Of a stretch of 64,000 nucleotides of DNA, positions 45,321 to 56,736 are shown piece by piece. The stretch covers positions 42,751,460 through 42,815,459 of the forward strand of contig OU862913.1 in assembly GCA_917880885.1 (NCBI GenBank), in the 5' to 3' direction. The notes beneath the pieces were generated by a model. The model had not been told where the DNA came from, searched no databases, and saw nothing but the letters and a program-made list of their open reading frames with translations. The translations under genes and the position numbers were made by a program. The first letter of the stretch is position 1; each line of letters opens with the position of its first letter. The stretch is from Limnephilus marmoratus (Eukaryota; Arthropoda; Insecta; Trichoptera; Limnephilidae).

Positions 45321-45853
45321 ATATAAATGCTAATAAATGAAAATGAATTGCCGAAATGTATGTACGCGCATAACTTCCGAACGACTACACCAAATTGGAT
45401 AATTCTTTTTTTGTTGTGTTTGTTATTGCCAGGACAAGGTTTGTATATAACTACTGGTGAGCTCTGGCATTATAAAATGTGTATACTAAAAATTCAATGG
45501 GTGGCACGTGAGCTGTTTGAAAACTAAATGTACCAGAACTGAATGTATGGAATGCGGGAGGGGGGATAGGAACTTGGGTATTGGTGCCGCGGGTGGAAAG
45601 GGACGGGAACCAGGGAGGGGGAGGGGAACCTGGGAGGGGGGAAGGGAATTCGTGAAGGGAGTTGGCGGGACGGGGGAAGAGGAGTGGAGTGGGGAGTCGG
45701 AAGGTGGAGGAGGCGGAGTGGGAACGTTTGAGGGGAAGGGGACGCGGGAGAGGAAGGGGAAGCGGAAGGTGAACGGGACGAATGGGAAAGGACACGCAGG
45801 GAGAAACAATTTTTTGTTGAACGGCATAGCAACGCATGCCGGGCACCAGCTAG
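45321..45853 (+). mobile_element. Helitron unit 2 in tandem
   Basis: It starts tatataaatgctaataaatg with cgcataacttccgaacgac, has one gagctctggcatta G-rich unit and ends acgcatgccgggcaccagct + AG, the CTAG-T Helitron terminus. A third, strongly deleted unit follows at 45854-45935. Confidence 0.68.
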
Positions 45854-45935
45854 TATATAAATGAAAATGAATCGCCGAAATGTATGTACGCGCATAACTT
45901 CCGAACCCATGCATGCCGGGTACCCGCTGTATATA

Positions 45936-46650
45936 ATTTATTTATTTATTTATTTACGGACAAATAGTCCATTAACAATATAACAATAACACGAATAACA
46001 AGCGAGCCTAAAGGCCCGACCCGCCTAGCAATTGATCACTGTTCGCATCGATTACCGTTCGCATGTCATTTTTTGTAACCAGCACCACTTTTCGTAACAA
46101 TCACCACTTTTCGTAACGATTCACCAGTTAACCCCATGTGTCGAGCATGCGTAAAGAAGTTTTACTTTAAAAAAATGGGGCATTTGGGACTCTTGTTTTT
46201 TGTATCGTATAATAAGGGACAAATAAAAACATTTATTTTTAAATATAAAACTTTTTGCATAAAAATATTCAATGAAAATGAAATTCGGTCAACCCTGTAG
46301 ATTTTACGAACGTGAAACAAGGAATTCGTATGTATTTACATTTCGTTTCCAAAATATTATTTCAAACTGTTGTAATTCAGAGCGACGCGGACACGTCCTC
46401 GTCTGGCCACGTTTCGGACCGTAATGAACTGCGAAATTTTGTGTTTCGGCGCTATGATAAAATCGTCACATGCGAAGCTGTTAATTAATTAAAATTAAAT
46501 GCTTCCCAAAATTATTTTTCGGTCAAACTTATTTATGATTTGTCAATAATGTCTTAGCACAATAAGTATGTAAAAAAATATGAAATATATTAGTTTATAA
46601 GTGCGCAAATAAATACACAAATGGACCAATTTTCGTCAAGAAACACATGT
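45936..46650. other. Stretch without recognised gene
   Basis: It opens with (TTTA)n at 45933-45955 and contains a small repeat, caccacttttcgtaac (46082 and 46101). Nothing coding is supported. Confidence 0.55.
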
Positions 46651-46654
46651 ACGT

Positions 46655-46990
46655 ACATATTTTTTAATGATTTTATTGAAACTAAAATTAAAATTCTAAT
46701 ACATAACTTTGCTAGATAATGTATTGATTTATTTCACTGCATGATTACATTATTTGAAATGGGTGTGGTATAATACAAAAACTTTTTTGAAAATTTAACA
46801 AATCTGCCAACGACCTATGGAATAACCTTATTATACTAAAAATTAAAAAAAATTCTAAAAATTTATTACATAACTATGCTAGATAAAAGAACAATCTTTC
46901 GAAATCCATTTATAATTTTTTGTGGAAAAGAGTCAATACGTCTAAAAACTTTTTTGAAAATGACATATTTCTGGGTTTCTCTACCTATGT
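46655..46990. repeat. Block Y, copy 2
   Basis: It matches 34740-35110 and runs directly into the block X fragment at 46995. Confidence 0.75.
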
Positions 46991-46994
46991 CCTC

Positions 46995-47235
46995 TTAAAA
47001 AAATGTGGTGAAATTAAAAAAAATATATACATAAAATATTAAAAGAAAGCATTTTGACGAGTCTAAATTTAAATTGAAAATGACCTGAAATTGCTTTATT
47101 GCGGCTTAACGGAATTGTACTGTGAAAAACATAAAAATAAAATCTTTCGACAAGAAAAATTAAAAAAAAAAACCTATTTACGTCGGAATCCAAATTAGCC
47201 GCAGCAAATAAAAATTATCGTAAAAAACGCATTTT
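46995..47235 (+). repeat. Block X, short fragment next to block D copy 2
   Basis: It matches 320-560, so the X-D junction existed before D was duplicated, or both were copied together. Confidence 0.75.
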
Positions 47236-48196
47236 TGCTGTGTTAGAAGAAGAGATGATTTATTTCTTATTTTATTTTTTATTATATTAACTCAGTAGAT
47301 AGTGCAAGATTATATTCATTTTTCATTATAATTAACCCACTACAAAAGTTAAAAAGTGGGCTCCGAAATGAAGCAAGACTGAATTATTTAATTACCCGCA
47401 CTATATCATCATATTCATCATTTTAAACAAAAATAATTAAAATAGCTTACATTCGTATGCTTTAGATATTTAGAATAACTTTAGATTAAAAAATGTATTA
47501 TTCAATCTGTTTGGGTATTTAAGCCTCAAATCTAAAATTAAGTTTTGTATGTAACGGGCCGAAATGTTCCGTTCCTCTTAAACCCACTTGTAGCACTAGA
47601 GATGCGCGAATGTTGTTTTTTTATAATGATTTGTGCCAAAGTGAAAACCAATTTATTTGTTATATACGAGTAATAAAATAGTACATTGTGTTTCCACATA
47701 AAACACCACCAAATGGGCCCAACACTGACTTTAGGGAGTTTAACTTCAGTTTAAGGAGTCATATTACAAAGTAGCCTTTAATGTCAGACAATATATAATT
47801 ATTCGGGGTGTAGTGAGTATATGTAAAAACATTCTTTAATTGTATTTATTATTTTGAAATAAATTTTGCGGTTTAAAACAAAATGCATTTAGTGGAAGTT
47901 CCCTCTTGTTTTCGCCCATAATACGGGTAGATAGTCAGTGATTACATTCATGGTCAATGGTTCTAATTGCAGTTCAGTGCGGTCAACCTAATCCAACCTA
48001 ATACTAGTAGTTCTGTCAACAGTTAGTAGACCTCGCGTTCAAAAAATACGTTTCTATTTTTCTGTAAGACAAAATTTCTTCTGAAGGTCTTGTAAGTAGG
48101 TACTTAAATTGTTACCTTCTTAATTATGAATCAAGTTTTCGATTCGAATGGTGGTCTTCCACCAGGGTGATACTGAGAGTATCTTAAACTCTAGAA

Positions 48197-48517
48197 CATT
48201 GATTTTCAAACTGGGGGGCGCGCCCCCCTGGGGGGGCGCGAAGACATGTACAGGGGGGCGCGGACGGTGGTTATCACTCCGGTCGCCCGCCCGCGCCCAC
48301 GCTACCGCACGCACCTCACTTCCCGCACTGCACGCGCTTAGCAAACACATTTGTTAGATTTGTGAGTGATAGGTTATTACTTCTATTTTGCCATGAACTC
48401 GACGAAAAAACGCAAATATAATAATGATTATATTTAATCCCTGGGCCGAGGGGGGGCGCGGGCAAATTCATTTTTAGCAGTAGGGGGGCGTGATACTTAT
48501 AAGTTTGGGAACCCCTG
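48197..48517 (+). mobile_element. hAT-type MITE inserted in block D copy 2
   Basis: An 8 bp target duplication CTCTAGAA (48189-48196, 48518-48525) surrounds it. Ends are CATTGATTTTCAAACTGGGG and, on minus, CAGGGGTTCCCAAACT. Block D copy 1 has the empty site at about 2118-2125. Inside, 48393-48437 reads MNSTKKRKYNNDYI and a stop, the likely start of a BED/ZBED5-type hAT transposase, so this is an internally deleted hAT element. Confidence 0.85.
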
Positions 48518-48821
48518 CTCTAGAAGGTACCGAAAATGAAAGAAAAAATCATTTTACTTAAATTATGTGTGCAAAAACAACAACAATAATTTGAAAGTTA
48601 CTTGCGCAAACACAAGAAATGCCTTCCATGTATATATAAAATGAAACCAATGTCGCCACTGGCTTAGTACCTTTTGATTCTAGTCCATTTAGCACGTGCT
48701 CTGTCTCACACCTAATATCGCTATCCCTTTTGAATTTCATTATTATACAGGAAATATACGACAATATTTTAAGCAAAGAATATTCAGACTTTTGGACCAT
48801 GAAACAAGCCCACACCAATTT

Positions 48822-49230
48822 GGGAGGGGGGTATGGGTACCGCCGCCCCAGGAACCATTTACTGGATAACTAACACCTAGGTAGCTGCCACCAGGTTCGC
48901 TAAGTTTAATGACTAAGCAGGGGTGCCCGGATTCAAGGGATGTCCGAGACTTGGAGGCGGATGTGTCTACCCACAATCTGCATGGCAGGCCGGATCGGGA
49001 GAGAATGATTCAGGGAGACCCATTGGCTTCTCCAGCCGTTCTCTCTCTGAATATATGGGATGGGTTTATACGTCTGTCACTCAATTTCCTACCCACCCAT
49101 AATAAACTTTTCTTTCCCAAAACTTTCTTTCATTAAAAAACCCTCCACACAGCATCCCCAAAGATGAAAAAGGCCATGAGGGGAATTAATTTACTCAGGG
49201 CCTCCTGTGTGGAGCTAATGTAAAAAAAAT
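48822..49230 (+). mobile_element. Family H retroposon in block D copy 2
   Basis: Counterpart of 2416-2864 with a small internal deletion; it ends gtgtggagctaatgtaaaaa. Confidence 0.78.
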
Positions 49231-49799
49231 CACACATAATTTAAGTGAAATAATTTTATTACATTTCCGGCACGTTCAAGAATTGAAGATACTTTCAGTA
49301 TCACCTTGGTGGAAGACCATCATACCTAATCCAAATAATAAACATAACTACTTACAAATCTCACGATTTCAGTGGAAAACTTATGTTATTTGCGTAAAAA
49401 CTAGAAAAGCCTTTCACGCAGATTTAAATAGAACCATCGTCGCCACCGACTTAATACATTTTGGTTCTAGCCCATTTAGCACGCGCTCTGTCTCACGTTG
49501 AATATTGCTTTCCCATTTGGATTTAATTATTATACAGGATATGTATAATAATATTTTAAGCAAATAATAGTCAGACTTTTGTATCACAAAACACGCCCAC
49601 TGTTTTGTTATTCTTTATTCTATGGCGCACGTCAATAATGATTGTCACATGTCGGCTATCTTCAGCAGCTTTGCGTTACTACTTTTTTGTTATTATGTAA
49701 TATCTTGTAATATTAATGTTTATAGTAAAAATAATTAATTTAAAAAAAAAATCTACAGTATAATAAGCTTGGTTTACAATACATTTCAGCGTTACATAC

Positions 49800-49931
49800 C
49801 AGACATCCCCCAGTTGTGTTGACTGGGCGGCTGCAAATCTCCACGTCATGTTTTATACCGGCAGGGTGATGAGAGCTGCCAGTGGGAAATGCTTTGGAGC
49901 ACTCCTCCTGAGACATTCTCTGTATGCTCGT
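49800..49931 (-). CDS. SPH exon 8, copy 2 (EICSRPV segment)
   Basis: The 132 bp exon follows caacatttcag and ends at a GTATGT donor, phase 0 in and out. It encodes 44 residues, including SQEECSKAFPTGSSHHPAG and VEICSRPVNTTGGCL. The EEC and EIC cysteines correspond to the 168-182 disulphide pair of chymotrypsin-like folds and the last GGC to the cysteine before the GDSGGP loop. The paralogue at 3435-3566 differs in 12 of 44 residues although the flanking introns are nearly identical. Confidence 0.8.
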
Positions 49932-50055
49932 CTGAAATGTTGAAAAACAAACCAACTGATTAAAGATTATCTTGTGAGAACAAATGGGCCATTACTTTTT
50001 GCAACAAATATACGAAGAGGAAATTAATATTAGCAGTGTTTTTCTTTAACCCCTC

Positions 50056-50480
50056 ACAGGAGGCCCTGAGGGGAAAAATACCTCTGGATCTGTGGCATCT
50101 TTGTAGATGCTGTGTGGAGAGTTTTTATTGGAAAAAGAAGGAGAGGAAGTTCTAGGAAGAAAAAAAGGTATCAGGGGTGGGTAGGAATCTGGAGGTCAAC
50201 GTGTTAATCCATCCCTCCCTCTGCGGTGCCATAGGTCAAGAGAGTCCGTCTGGAGTGTTCAAAGTTCTCCCTCAACCAGATCCTCCCGATCCGACCCGTT
50301 AAGTAGTAGGTGGGTAAATGGATCCGTCGCAAAAGACCTAGACAAATCTCACCCCATGAGCATGGACACCCCTGCTAAGTCACCAAACGTAGCAAACCAC
50401 ATGGTGTGACCTATGTCAGAGGTGTTGGTTATTCAATAAATGGTTTCCGAGGCGGCAGTACCCATACCCGCCTCCCAAAT
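50056..50480 (-). mobile_element. Family H retroposon in block D copy 2 (minus)
   Basis: Counterpart of 3683-4112, in the intron upstream of SPH exon 8 copy 2. Confidence 0.78.
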
Positions 50481-50652
50481 TAATAATTAATTTTGTTTTT
50501 AGCTTTATTAGTTATTTAGCATCGTTAGACCCATTAAATGAATTAAACTTAGTGGGAATAACAAAGCAAAATCAACCAAAGAACATTTCTACCGCGCTAT
50601 CCCTATACTATTACAATATGAAGTGAGGTATTAATGAAAGATGTTTTTAATG

Positions 50653-51010
50653 TGAATACAGCACAAGTCTCCCAAATGCTCCTAACCGTCTAGAGCCAGT
50701 GGGACTATGGCATCCCCAATGTAGGCATGTTGTGAAACTGAAGGAAGTGGGGAGGAGAAGGAGATGGGGGAGGAAGGTGGGAAGGCTGACTAATTAGATC
50801 TGGTCACCAAACACGATAGAGCCACTATTTCTCCAGTCATTCACCAGGGCGATACTGACAATACCATCCACTCTGGAACGGGCCACGAATATGGTGTGTT
50901 ATTTAAATGATTTAATTATTTATTGTGACGTATTACACGCCAGGATTTGAACCCGCTACCTCTGAATTCGTCACCGAGGATCTTAACCACTTGACCATGG
51001 AGATCTTGGA
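50653..51010 (-). mobile_element. Family T tRNA-derived SINE in block D copy 2
   Basis: Counterpart of 4283-4662, shorter by loss of a cacgtcatta-type internal repeat. Confidence 0.76.
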
Positions 51011-51126
51011 TGAGTGTCCTTTAATCAACATTTAATTTTAATAAAATATCTTTGTTTGTATATTTGCACCTCTTTAGAGTGGTAGAAAAACCATAAACAT
51101 GTGGAGATCGGGAGAGCATGTAATAA

Positions 51127-51440
51127 TGAAAAGGTTTTATAATGGGAAAATCAGATGGTTTTTATATGTAGAGCGGATGGACGGTGAAAGAAGTGCTAGG
51201 AGAATATAAGATGCATAAGTGAATGGTAGAAGAGGTGTGGCACGCCCAAAGACGACATGGCACGATCGAGTGAATCAAGTACCTACTTGAGTTGAGCCAT
51301 CTCAAAATTCAGAATAACAGAAGAGTACCTATGCATAAGACGATGTACAAACGTGAACGAAGCAAATAGTGTTTTTTAAAACAGATGCGTGTGGCGGACC
51401 ATCCTCTCTGCCTACCCCTGCGGGAAAACGGCATGTTTGT
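51127..51440 (+). mobile_element. RTE-like LINE 3' fragment in block D copy 2
   Basis: Counterpart of 4796-5096. Confidence 0.68.
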
Positions 51441-51550
51441 TGGACATCTATTAAAAAAATGTACACTTAGTACCGGCGACAGCTGTCAATCTTGTCGTTA
51501 TCACATCATTGTTCATTGTTCATCATGAAGGCAGAGAAAAGTGTTCTAAC

Positions 51551-51659
51551 CTTGTATTCAGTGGATGAGCCGTCCCACGCAGTTAGTATGAAGCCACTGT
51601 CGGGAAGAGGGGTGCCCGTGTGGAGACAGACTGGCAGAATTCTGCTCGTGAATTTCACC
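51551..51659 (-). CDS. SPH exon 7, copy 2 (VKFTSRILPVCL segment)
   Basis: The 109 bp exon follows tgaaatttcaggg-type acceptor sequence and ends at AAG|GTTAGA. One base completes the glutamate of exon 6, then VKFTSRILPVCLHTGTPLPD and SGFILTAWDGSSTEYK follow. In active relatives this is the ..ILPVCLP...TGWG stretch; here TAWDG stands in for TGWG. Phase is 2 in, 0 out. It lies in block D; its paralogue at 5197-5305 differs only in three nearby codons. Confidence 0.82.
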
Positions 51660-52304
51660 CTGAAATTGAAAAATGGTCAACTATAGATTTTTGTTTGTGT
51701 TAAAAACAATAATTTATTTTAGAAAAAATCTGTGAGCTGGTATTACGATGTAATAATATTCCTTAACCCTTTAGGTGCGGTATGCCGATATTCCGGCATG
51801 ACGCATGACACACGTGAACATCCCGCACGTGTCCCCGTCACCAGTTTTAAAATTTTGTTAATTTTTTTTGCAATAAAAAAGTATTCATTAATAAATATGA
51901 TTACTTTACTTTTCCACGGATTATTAACCGTAACATTTTAAATAATAATAAAAAAGGTGCTTATTTCGGTTGTGATTCTGTCTGTCTGTAACTCCAGTTC
52001 AATAAACTTTTTTCTGGAGAATTCAGACAAGCGATAAACTAACTACAAATATAAATTGCCATTTTCAAAATTGGAACTGTTTATCGAGAATTCAGTCAAT
52101 TCGTGATTTTTCACTAATCTGCGCTAGTTCTATATATCTATTTATATAGAGAAGACTATCTGTGATGATGGAATCTATAGTTATTGTTAATAGCTTTAGT
52201 TTATATAGTTATTTGTTTTCGATATTGATGAAATTTTTGCACGCACACAAGAATGGGAGGTCACATTAAATTAGGAAATACTCAACATAAAGCTCGATTA
52301 AGGC

Positions 52305-52682
52305 CGGGGACTGCTCCCAACCGTCTGAAGTGAAACTGTGGAAATTGGGCTATGTTGTGAAGCTGGAGGTAGTGGGGAGGAGAAGGAGATGGGGAGGAAG
52401 AAGGTGGGGAAGTTCCTGGCTATTCAGATCTGGTCATCAAATACGGCTAAAGCCATTTTAAGTAACCTTTCATTTCTGAATGGTGGTCTTACACCAGGGC
52501 GATACTGAGAGTATCTTCTATTCTGGAACGTGCCGTAAATATACTACATATATTGTTTTAAATGAATAAGTTGAGAAATATCACAAATTAATCAGATAAA
52601 ATTTACTAACACATGCCGAATTCGAATCCGCGACCTCCGTATTACTAGTCGAGAGCCATTTCCCTTGACCACGAAGGCCTTC
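52305..52682 (-). mobile_element. Family T tRNA-derived SINE in block D copy 2
   Basis: Counterpart of 5947-6329, in the intron between SPH exons 6 and 7. Confidence 0.78.
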
Positions 52683-52918
52683 AGATTTGTTATATTGATA
52701 AAACAAATACTGAAAAGTTTAAAAGTAGAATGGAGAAATAGAGCAGGTCTGAAGGTTCGGGAGATAGCTCAGTTGCTAGAGTAAACTCCCGAACAGTATA
52801 GGGTCTGGAATTCCAATTACGGTTGCACGTGTGGGCTTATTAATTTTAAGTTTTTTTGTTGTTATTTTATTTTTACTTCAAATTATTTCAATATATTATA
52901 TAATTATGAAATACTTAC

Positions 52919-53077
52919 TCTCTGTCTAGCTGAAGGAGGGCGATGTCGTTGTACACTATAGAGTAAGTTCTGTTGTATAGCGGGTGGATGAATGGTTTAG
53001 TGACGCCATATATCTCATCTGGATTGTACCGGGGTGTAAATGTCCCGCCCAATCCAACAAACTGAACATTACTGGAA
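52919..53077 (-). CDS. SPH exon 6: catalytic Asp region (NDIALL retained)
   Basis: The 159 bp exon lies between tttgtttcag and a gtaagt donor, phase 2 in and 2 out. It ends YNDIALLQLDRE, which contains the strongly conserved NDIALL motif with the catalytic aspartate; before that, FIHPLYN matches the HP-x-Y segment usual in this family. This is the clearest single piece of evidence for the serine-protease fold. The duplicated block D stops about 16 bp beyond its donor, so there is no second copy of this exon in the window. Confidence 0.88.
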
Positions 53078-53236
53078 CTGAAACAAAAGACGCTTCTTTA
53101 ATGCTAAATATGTCCTTATCTGATAGTATTATTATCTGAAGGACTGTACATTTCTGATTGTTGTAAACGGAAGTGACTTTCTCTGTTGTTTTCAAAAAGA
53201 ACCGTCTCAGACAAGAAAATGTCAACATTTAATTAA

Positions 53237-53808
53237 CCCCTCAGGTCTCCGGCCTATTTTTTCGGAAGATCAAAATATTTCCATTTTGCAATAAAATCTA
53301 TATAAATGGGATTATTTATGAATGCATCCGAAAATTAAAAACTGTTTTTGAAAAACGCTTTAAAATTTTATAATTCAAAATAGACACCAATTTTTGGAAT
53401 TACAAAAATTTATAATGATTTTTTTTTTTAAATAAAATTAGTGATAACAAAAATAAAGACGCATACATATTTTTTTTAAACAAATGTAATATAAAAGTTA
53501 TCTTCAACATTATTTTTTAATCGTTTCATGTAAAAATAATTATTATAAAAATTCAGGAAATTCATAATTTTTTTCAAATTTTATTTGGAAACTTTGATTT
53601 CCTAAAGGCGAACTTTTTTAATAATTTAAGGTTAATTTTTAGATCTGAATATAAAGCGCGGTGGTAATTTTAATTTTCAAAATTGAATTTAAACTCTTTC
53701 TAACACCGTTTTAAGGTCATATTTTATACATAATAATAAGAGAATCATTACGATTTCTATGAGACCTCTTTGAGTTGTTCCGAAAAGGGGACAAATTGGC
53801 CTGAGGGG
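53237..53808. mobile_element. piggyBac-like element in SPH intron 5-6
   Basis: TTAA on both sides (53233-53236, 53809-53812); inverted ends CCCCTCAGGTCTCCGGCC and, on minus, CCCCTCAGGCC. 572 bp, no transposase. Confidence 0.78.
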
Positions 53809-53954
53809 TTAACAAAACTTTGAATCTTTCAGTTTCTAAAAACTCAAACAAAATTTCCCGCCACATTTTCCCAGCAAAAAAAAACCGTTTTAATCAATTT
53901 CTCGAAAGACTTTCTTGGGATAACATGCGCTGAAAATTATTTAAAAAAATCGGA

Positions 53955-54693
53955 GTGTGCAATTCACACGCGGTAGAAGTGAAACCTTCAGAAAACTAAA
54001 GTTGGAGAGAATGAGACGAATGCAAAGACGTAGACTAAGTGCAGAGTTTATTTATTGTAATAGTGTTACCAAGTTTAATCATGGATGGTTATTATTTTAC
54101 TACTTATTCTACTAAGCACCGCACAAAGAGGACACCTCTTTCACTCGCAGGCTAAATCCTATAGATGTTTGTGTTTGTCTCTTTTTAATGTCGCTTATTT
54201 CCGTTTCATAAAGTTTCAAATCACAACGGTGCTCAAGAAGTTTCCACTTTAAAAAAAACTCATATAAACAGGAGTGACGGATGTCCATGAGTAAAGAACG
54301 TTCAGGAGTGACGGACGTCCTGTAGTGTCGGACGTACGAATCCATCCCTCTCGTGAGCTTTGTTTTGGAGTAAATCGTGTCCGAAGTAGAATTTTTTAAC
54401 TGGCATATTAATATTACTTTCAGCTGTTTACTATCTTATAAATGAGGCGATGCGATGACTCGACCCCGATTTATTGAATCGGAAACTTCTTTAGCACCGT
54501 TGTGATTTGAAACTCGATTAAACGAAAAATAGCTGCACTAAAGAGTGACAAACACGTAATGTTTGTATTAGCCTGCGAGAGAATGAGATGGTATGGTCTC
54601 CTCTTTGTGCGGTGCTTCGTAGCCTCTCCACTCTTGACTACTTTAGTTTTCTGAAGATTTCACTTCTACCGCGTGTGAATTGCACACTCTGTT
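53955..54693. mobile_element. Foldback element with about 50 bp inverted ends
   Basis: gagtgtgcaattcacacgcg at 53957 is repeated inverted at the right end, together with gtagaagtgaaa and ctttagttttctgaag. A second inner inverted pair, agcaccgcacaaagagga, lies at 54115 and about 54617. No transposase. Confidence 0.72.
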
Positions 54694-55015
54694 TTTATTA
54701 TTTGTCACCCGTATATAAATCATATTATTATTTTTAAACAAACAGCATTAACTTCACTAGGAATAATAGCCTGTATTGAGATTTAAAAAACATTTGAACA
54801 TTTAAAAAATTGAATGAAGTAGCATAATATTAATCACTACATTTAAAGACACTAAATATTAAATGGAGAAAAAAAATTGCATGAGTGACTTGAAGGGAAC
54901 TTTGTAACAATATTTGAACCACAAATAAATCATTATTTCCAACAATCAAAGTGGACATTAAAAACAACTCGGGTAACACTATGTTTTTAACAAATGGAAC
55001 TAATGTATAGAATTA

Positions 55016-55472
55016 CTAGCTGATCCGGCGAACTTCGTACCGCCTCAGAATCAAAAACTGTTGTCAACTTATTAGCTGAATTGATCTAAATTGTTTCTCC
55101 CTGCGTATCCTTTCCCCTCTCGCGTTCCCTCTCCCTCTTCCCACTCCACTTCTCCCCTTCCCCCGTCCCGTTAACCCCCCTTCCTGAATTCCTCTCCCCC
55201 CTCCCCCCTCCCCCGGTTCACAGTTCAATATTATACTCCTAACAATATTGCTGCAGTTCTTTCAAAATAGGAGAATTCGTTCCATACAAAATGTATGGGG
55301 AAAATAATTTTCTTCGGAGTGGAACACCCTTTACTTTTAGGGGTATAAAAAATAGATGTTGGTCGATTCTCAGACCTACCAGATAAGCACACAAAATTTC
55401 ATCAAAATTGGTCCAGCCGTTTCAGAGGAGTATGGTAACAAACACCGTGACACGAGAATTTTATATTTTAGA
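55016..55472 (-). mobile_element. Non-autonomous Helitron, 457 bp, complete
   Basis: The minus-strand 5' end is TCTAAAATATAAAATTCTCG (followed by tgtcacggtgtttgtt) and the 3' end GTTCGCCGGATCAGCTAG; host A (55015) and T (55473) flank it. This is a textbook Helitron layout. The middle is rich in T/C with long C-runs. Confidence 0.85.
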
Positions 55473-56221
55473 TTATTTCTAATAAGATTTAATCATTTAT
55501 TATAAGTAGGCAACAAAATATGATCAAAAACGAAACAATTTAAAAAAAAAACACGATATTACGATTATTTTGTGTTCTCATGACTACACTATTAGGTACA
55601 TATGTAATTCTGTAACAATAGACGCGTACAAAAAGTTTCTTACTTACTTTCTAATAAATAAAAACCATTATTTCTTCTCAAATCATGAAATTTATAAGTA
55701 GGTACTAAAATACCTTCCCACTTAATACAACATTCTTAAACTTCAAACGAAGAATATTTATACATTTTGTTCGAGGAAACGTCGCTGTCTCAATGACAAT
55801 TCTTTTTTCAGACTTTCTTTAGGCAGGTAGATACCATAATATTGAACAAATTTGAAAAAGTCCAAAAAAGCACGATTATTAAAAGTCTGAAAACATAATT
55901 TTTAAAAACCATTAATACAGCCACCACCCTGAACAGGAAGCGGAACACACAAACAAACGTAAATGAAAAGAGTTTAAAAAGGATTTTGCTAACCTCAGTC
56001 AATAATAATTTGAGGTAGATTCATCAGTTGCCCGCTTATACAACGAGTTCACAGACACCGTGTACAGCGCCAGTTTGGAGAAATAATACCTCAAAGGTGC
56101 TTAAATCTTTAAAACTTGATCATTCAAACTTCAATTCAGTACGTTTGTCTATGTTCTTCGTTGCAGTCATTATTTTAAGGACGAGTTAAATTAAAAAAAA
56201 AAAAGAAACAATAAACTCACC

Positions 56222-56332
56222 CAATCTGTTCAATGACGTATGCAGAACACAACACCCACTGGTCACTCACTAGACTTACAGGCTGCTCCCGCCAGGTAAT
56301 GGCTCCTCTCTGACCTGATCCAATACGTCCCT
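56222..56332 (-). CDS. SPH exon 5: start of protease-like domain, catalytic His replaced
   Basis: The 111 bp exon runs from a gttcccag acceptor to a gtgagt donor, phase 0 in and 2 out. It begins GRIGSGQRGAITWREQPVSL and then has VSDQWVLCSAYVIEQ. The second part aligns by eye with the family motif SDQWVLTAAHC: the TAAHC stretch has become CSAYV, so the catalytic histidine is tyrosine and the disulphide cysteine beside it is gone. The segment before it is short, with no IVGG and no CGGSLI loop. This is expected in a protease homologue rather than an active enzyme. Confidence 0.72.
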
Positions 56333-56433
56333 GGGAACACAACACGACATCCAAATATTATTCTCTAAGGAAGTTTAATTATTGGTCTAAAAAAAATATT
56401 TTTAATTGTTATTTCATCTTCTTTTCTTATATG

Positions 56434-56690
56434 AATACCGCACAAGAGTCCAAACTGCACCCAATCATCTGGAGCCCGTGAGACTATTGCATCACAAATT
56501 GGGGTAAATGTTTGGCTGAAGTTAGTGGGGAGGGGAAGGAGATGGGTGACCAGAAAGTACTGGCTATTCAGATCTAGTCACAAAACGCGTCCAAACCGAT
56601 TTCAAGCAATGTATCAATTCTGAGTGGTAGTCTTACTCACCAGGGCAATACTGAGAATCTTTCACTTCGGAACATGTCGCAAATAAAATA
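56434..56690 (-). mobile_element. Family T SINE body fragment
   Basis: It has the body from gaataccgcacaagagtcc to the caccagggcaatactgag segment; the tRNA-like head is missing. Confidence 0.68.
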
Positions 56691-56736
56691 TAAATCCATA
56701 TTAAAAAAAAACATACTCCATCTCCACACAGGCGAC

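Larger units (their letters stand above)
47250..52905. repeat. Block D, copy 2 (direct duplication)
   Basis: Counterpart of 1185-6549. It has an extra hAT-type insertion at 48197-48517 and lacks the piggyBac-like element that borders copy 1. It ends about 16 bp before the donor of SPH exon 6. Confidence 0.9.

Noticed and set aside
48148..48357. GC-rich island with open frames as a possible promoter or gene
   Set aside because: It is the interior of the hAT MITE, absent from the duplicate block at about 2118-2125.
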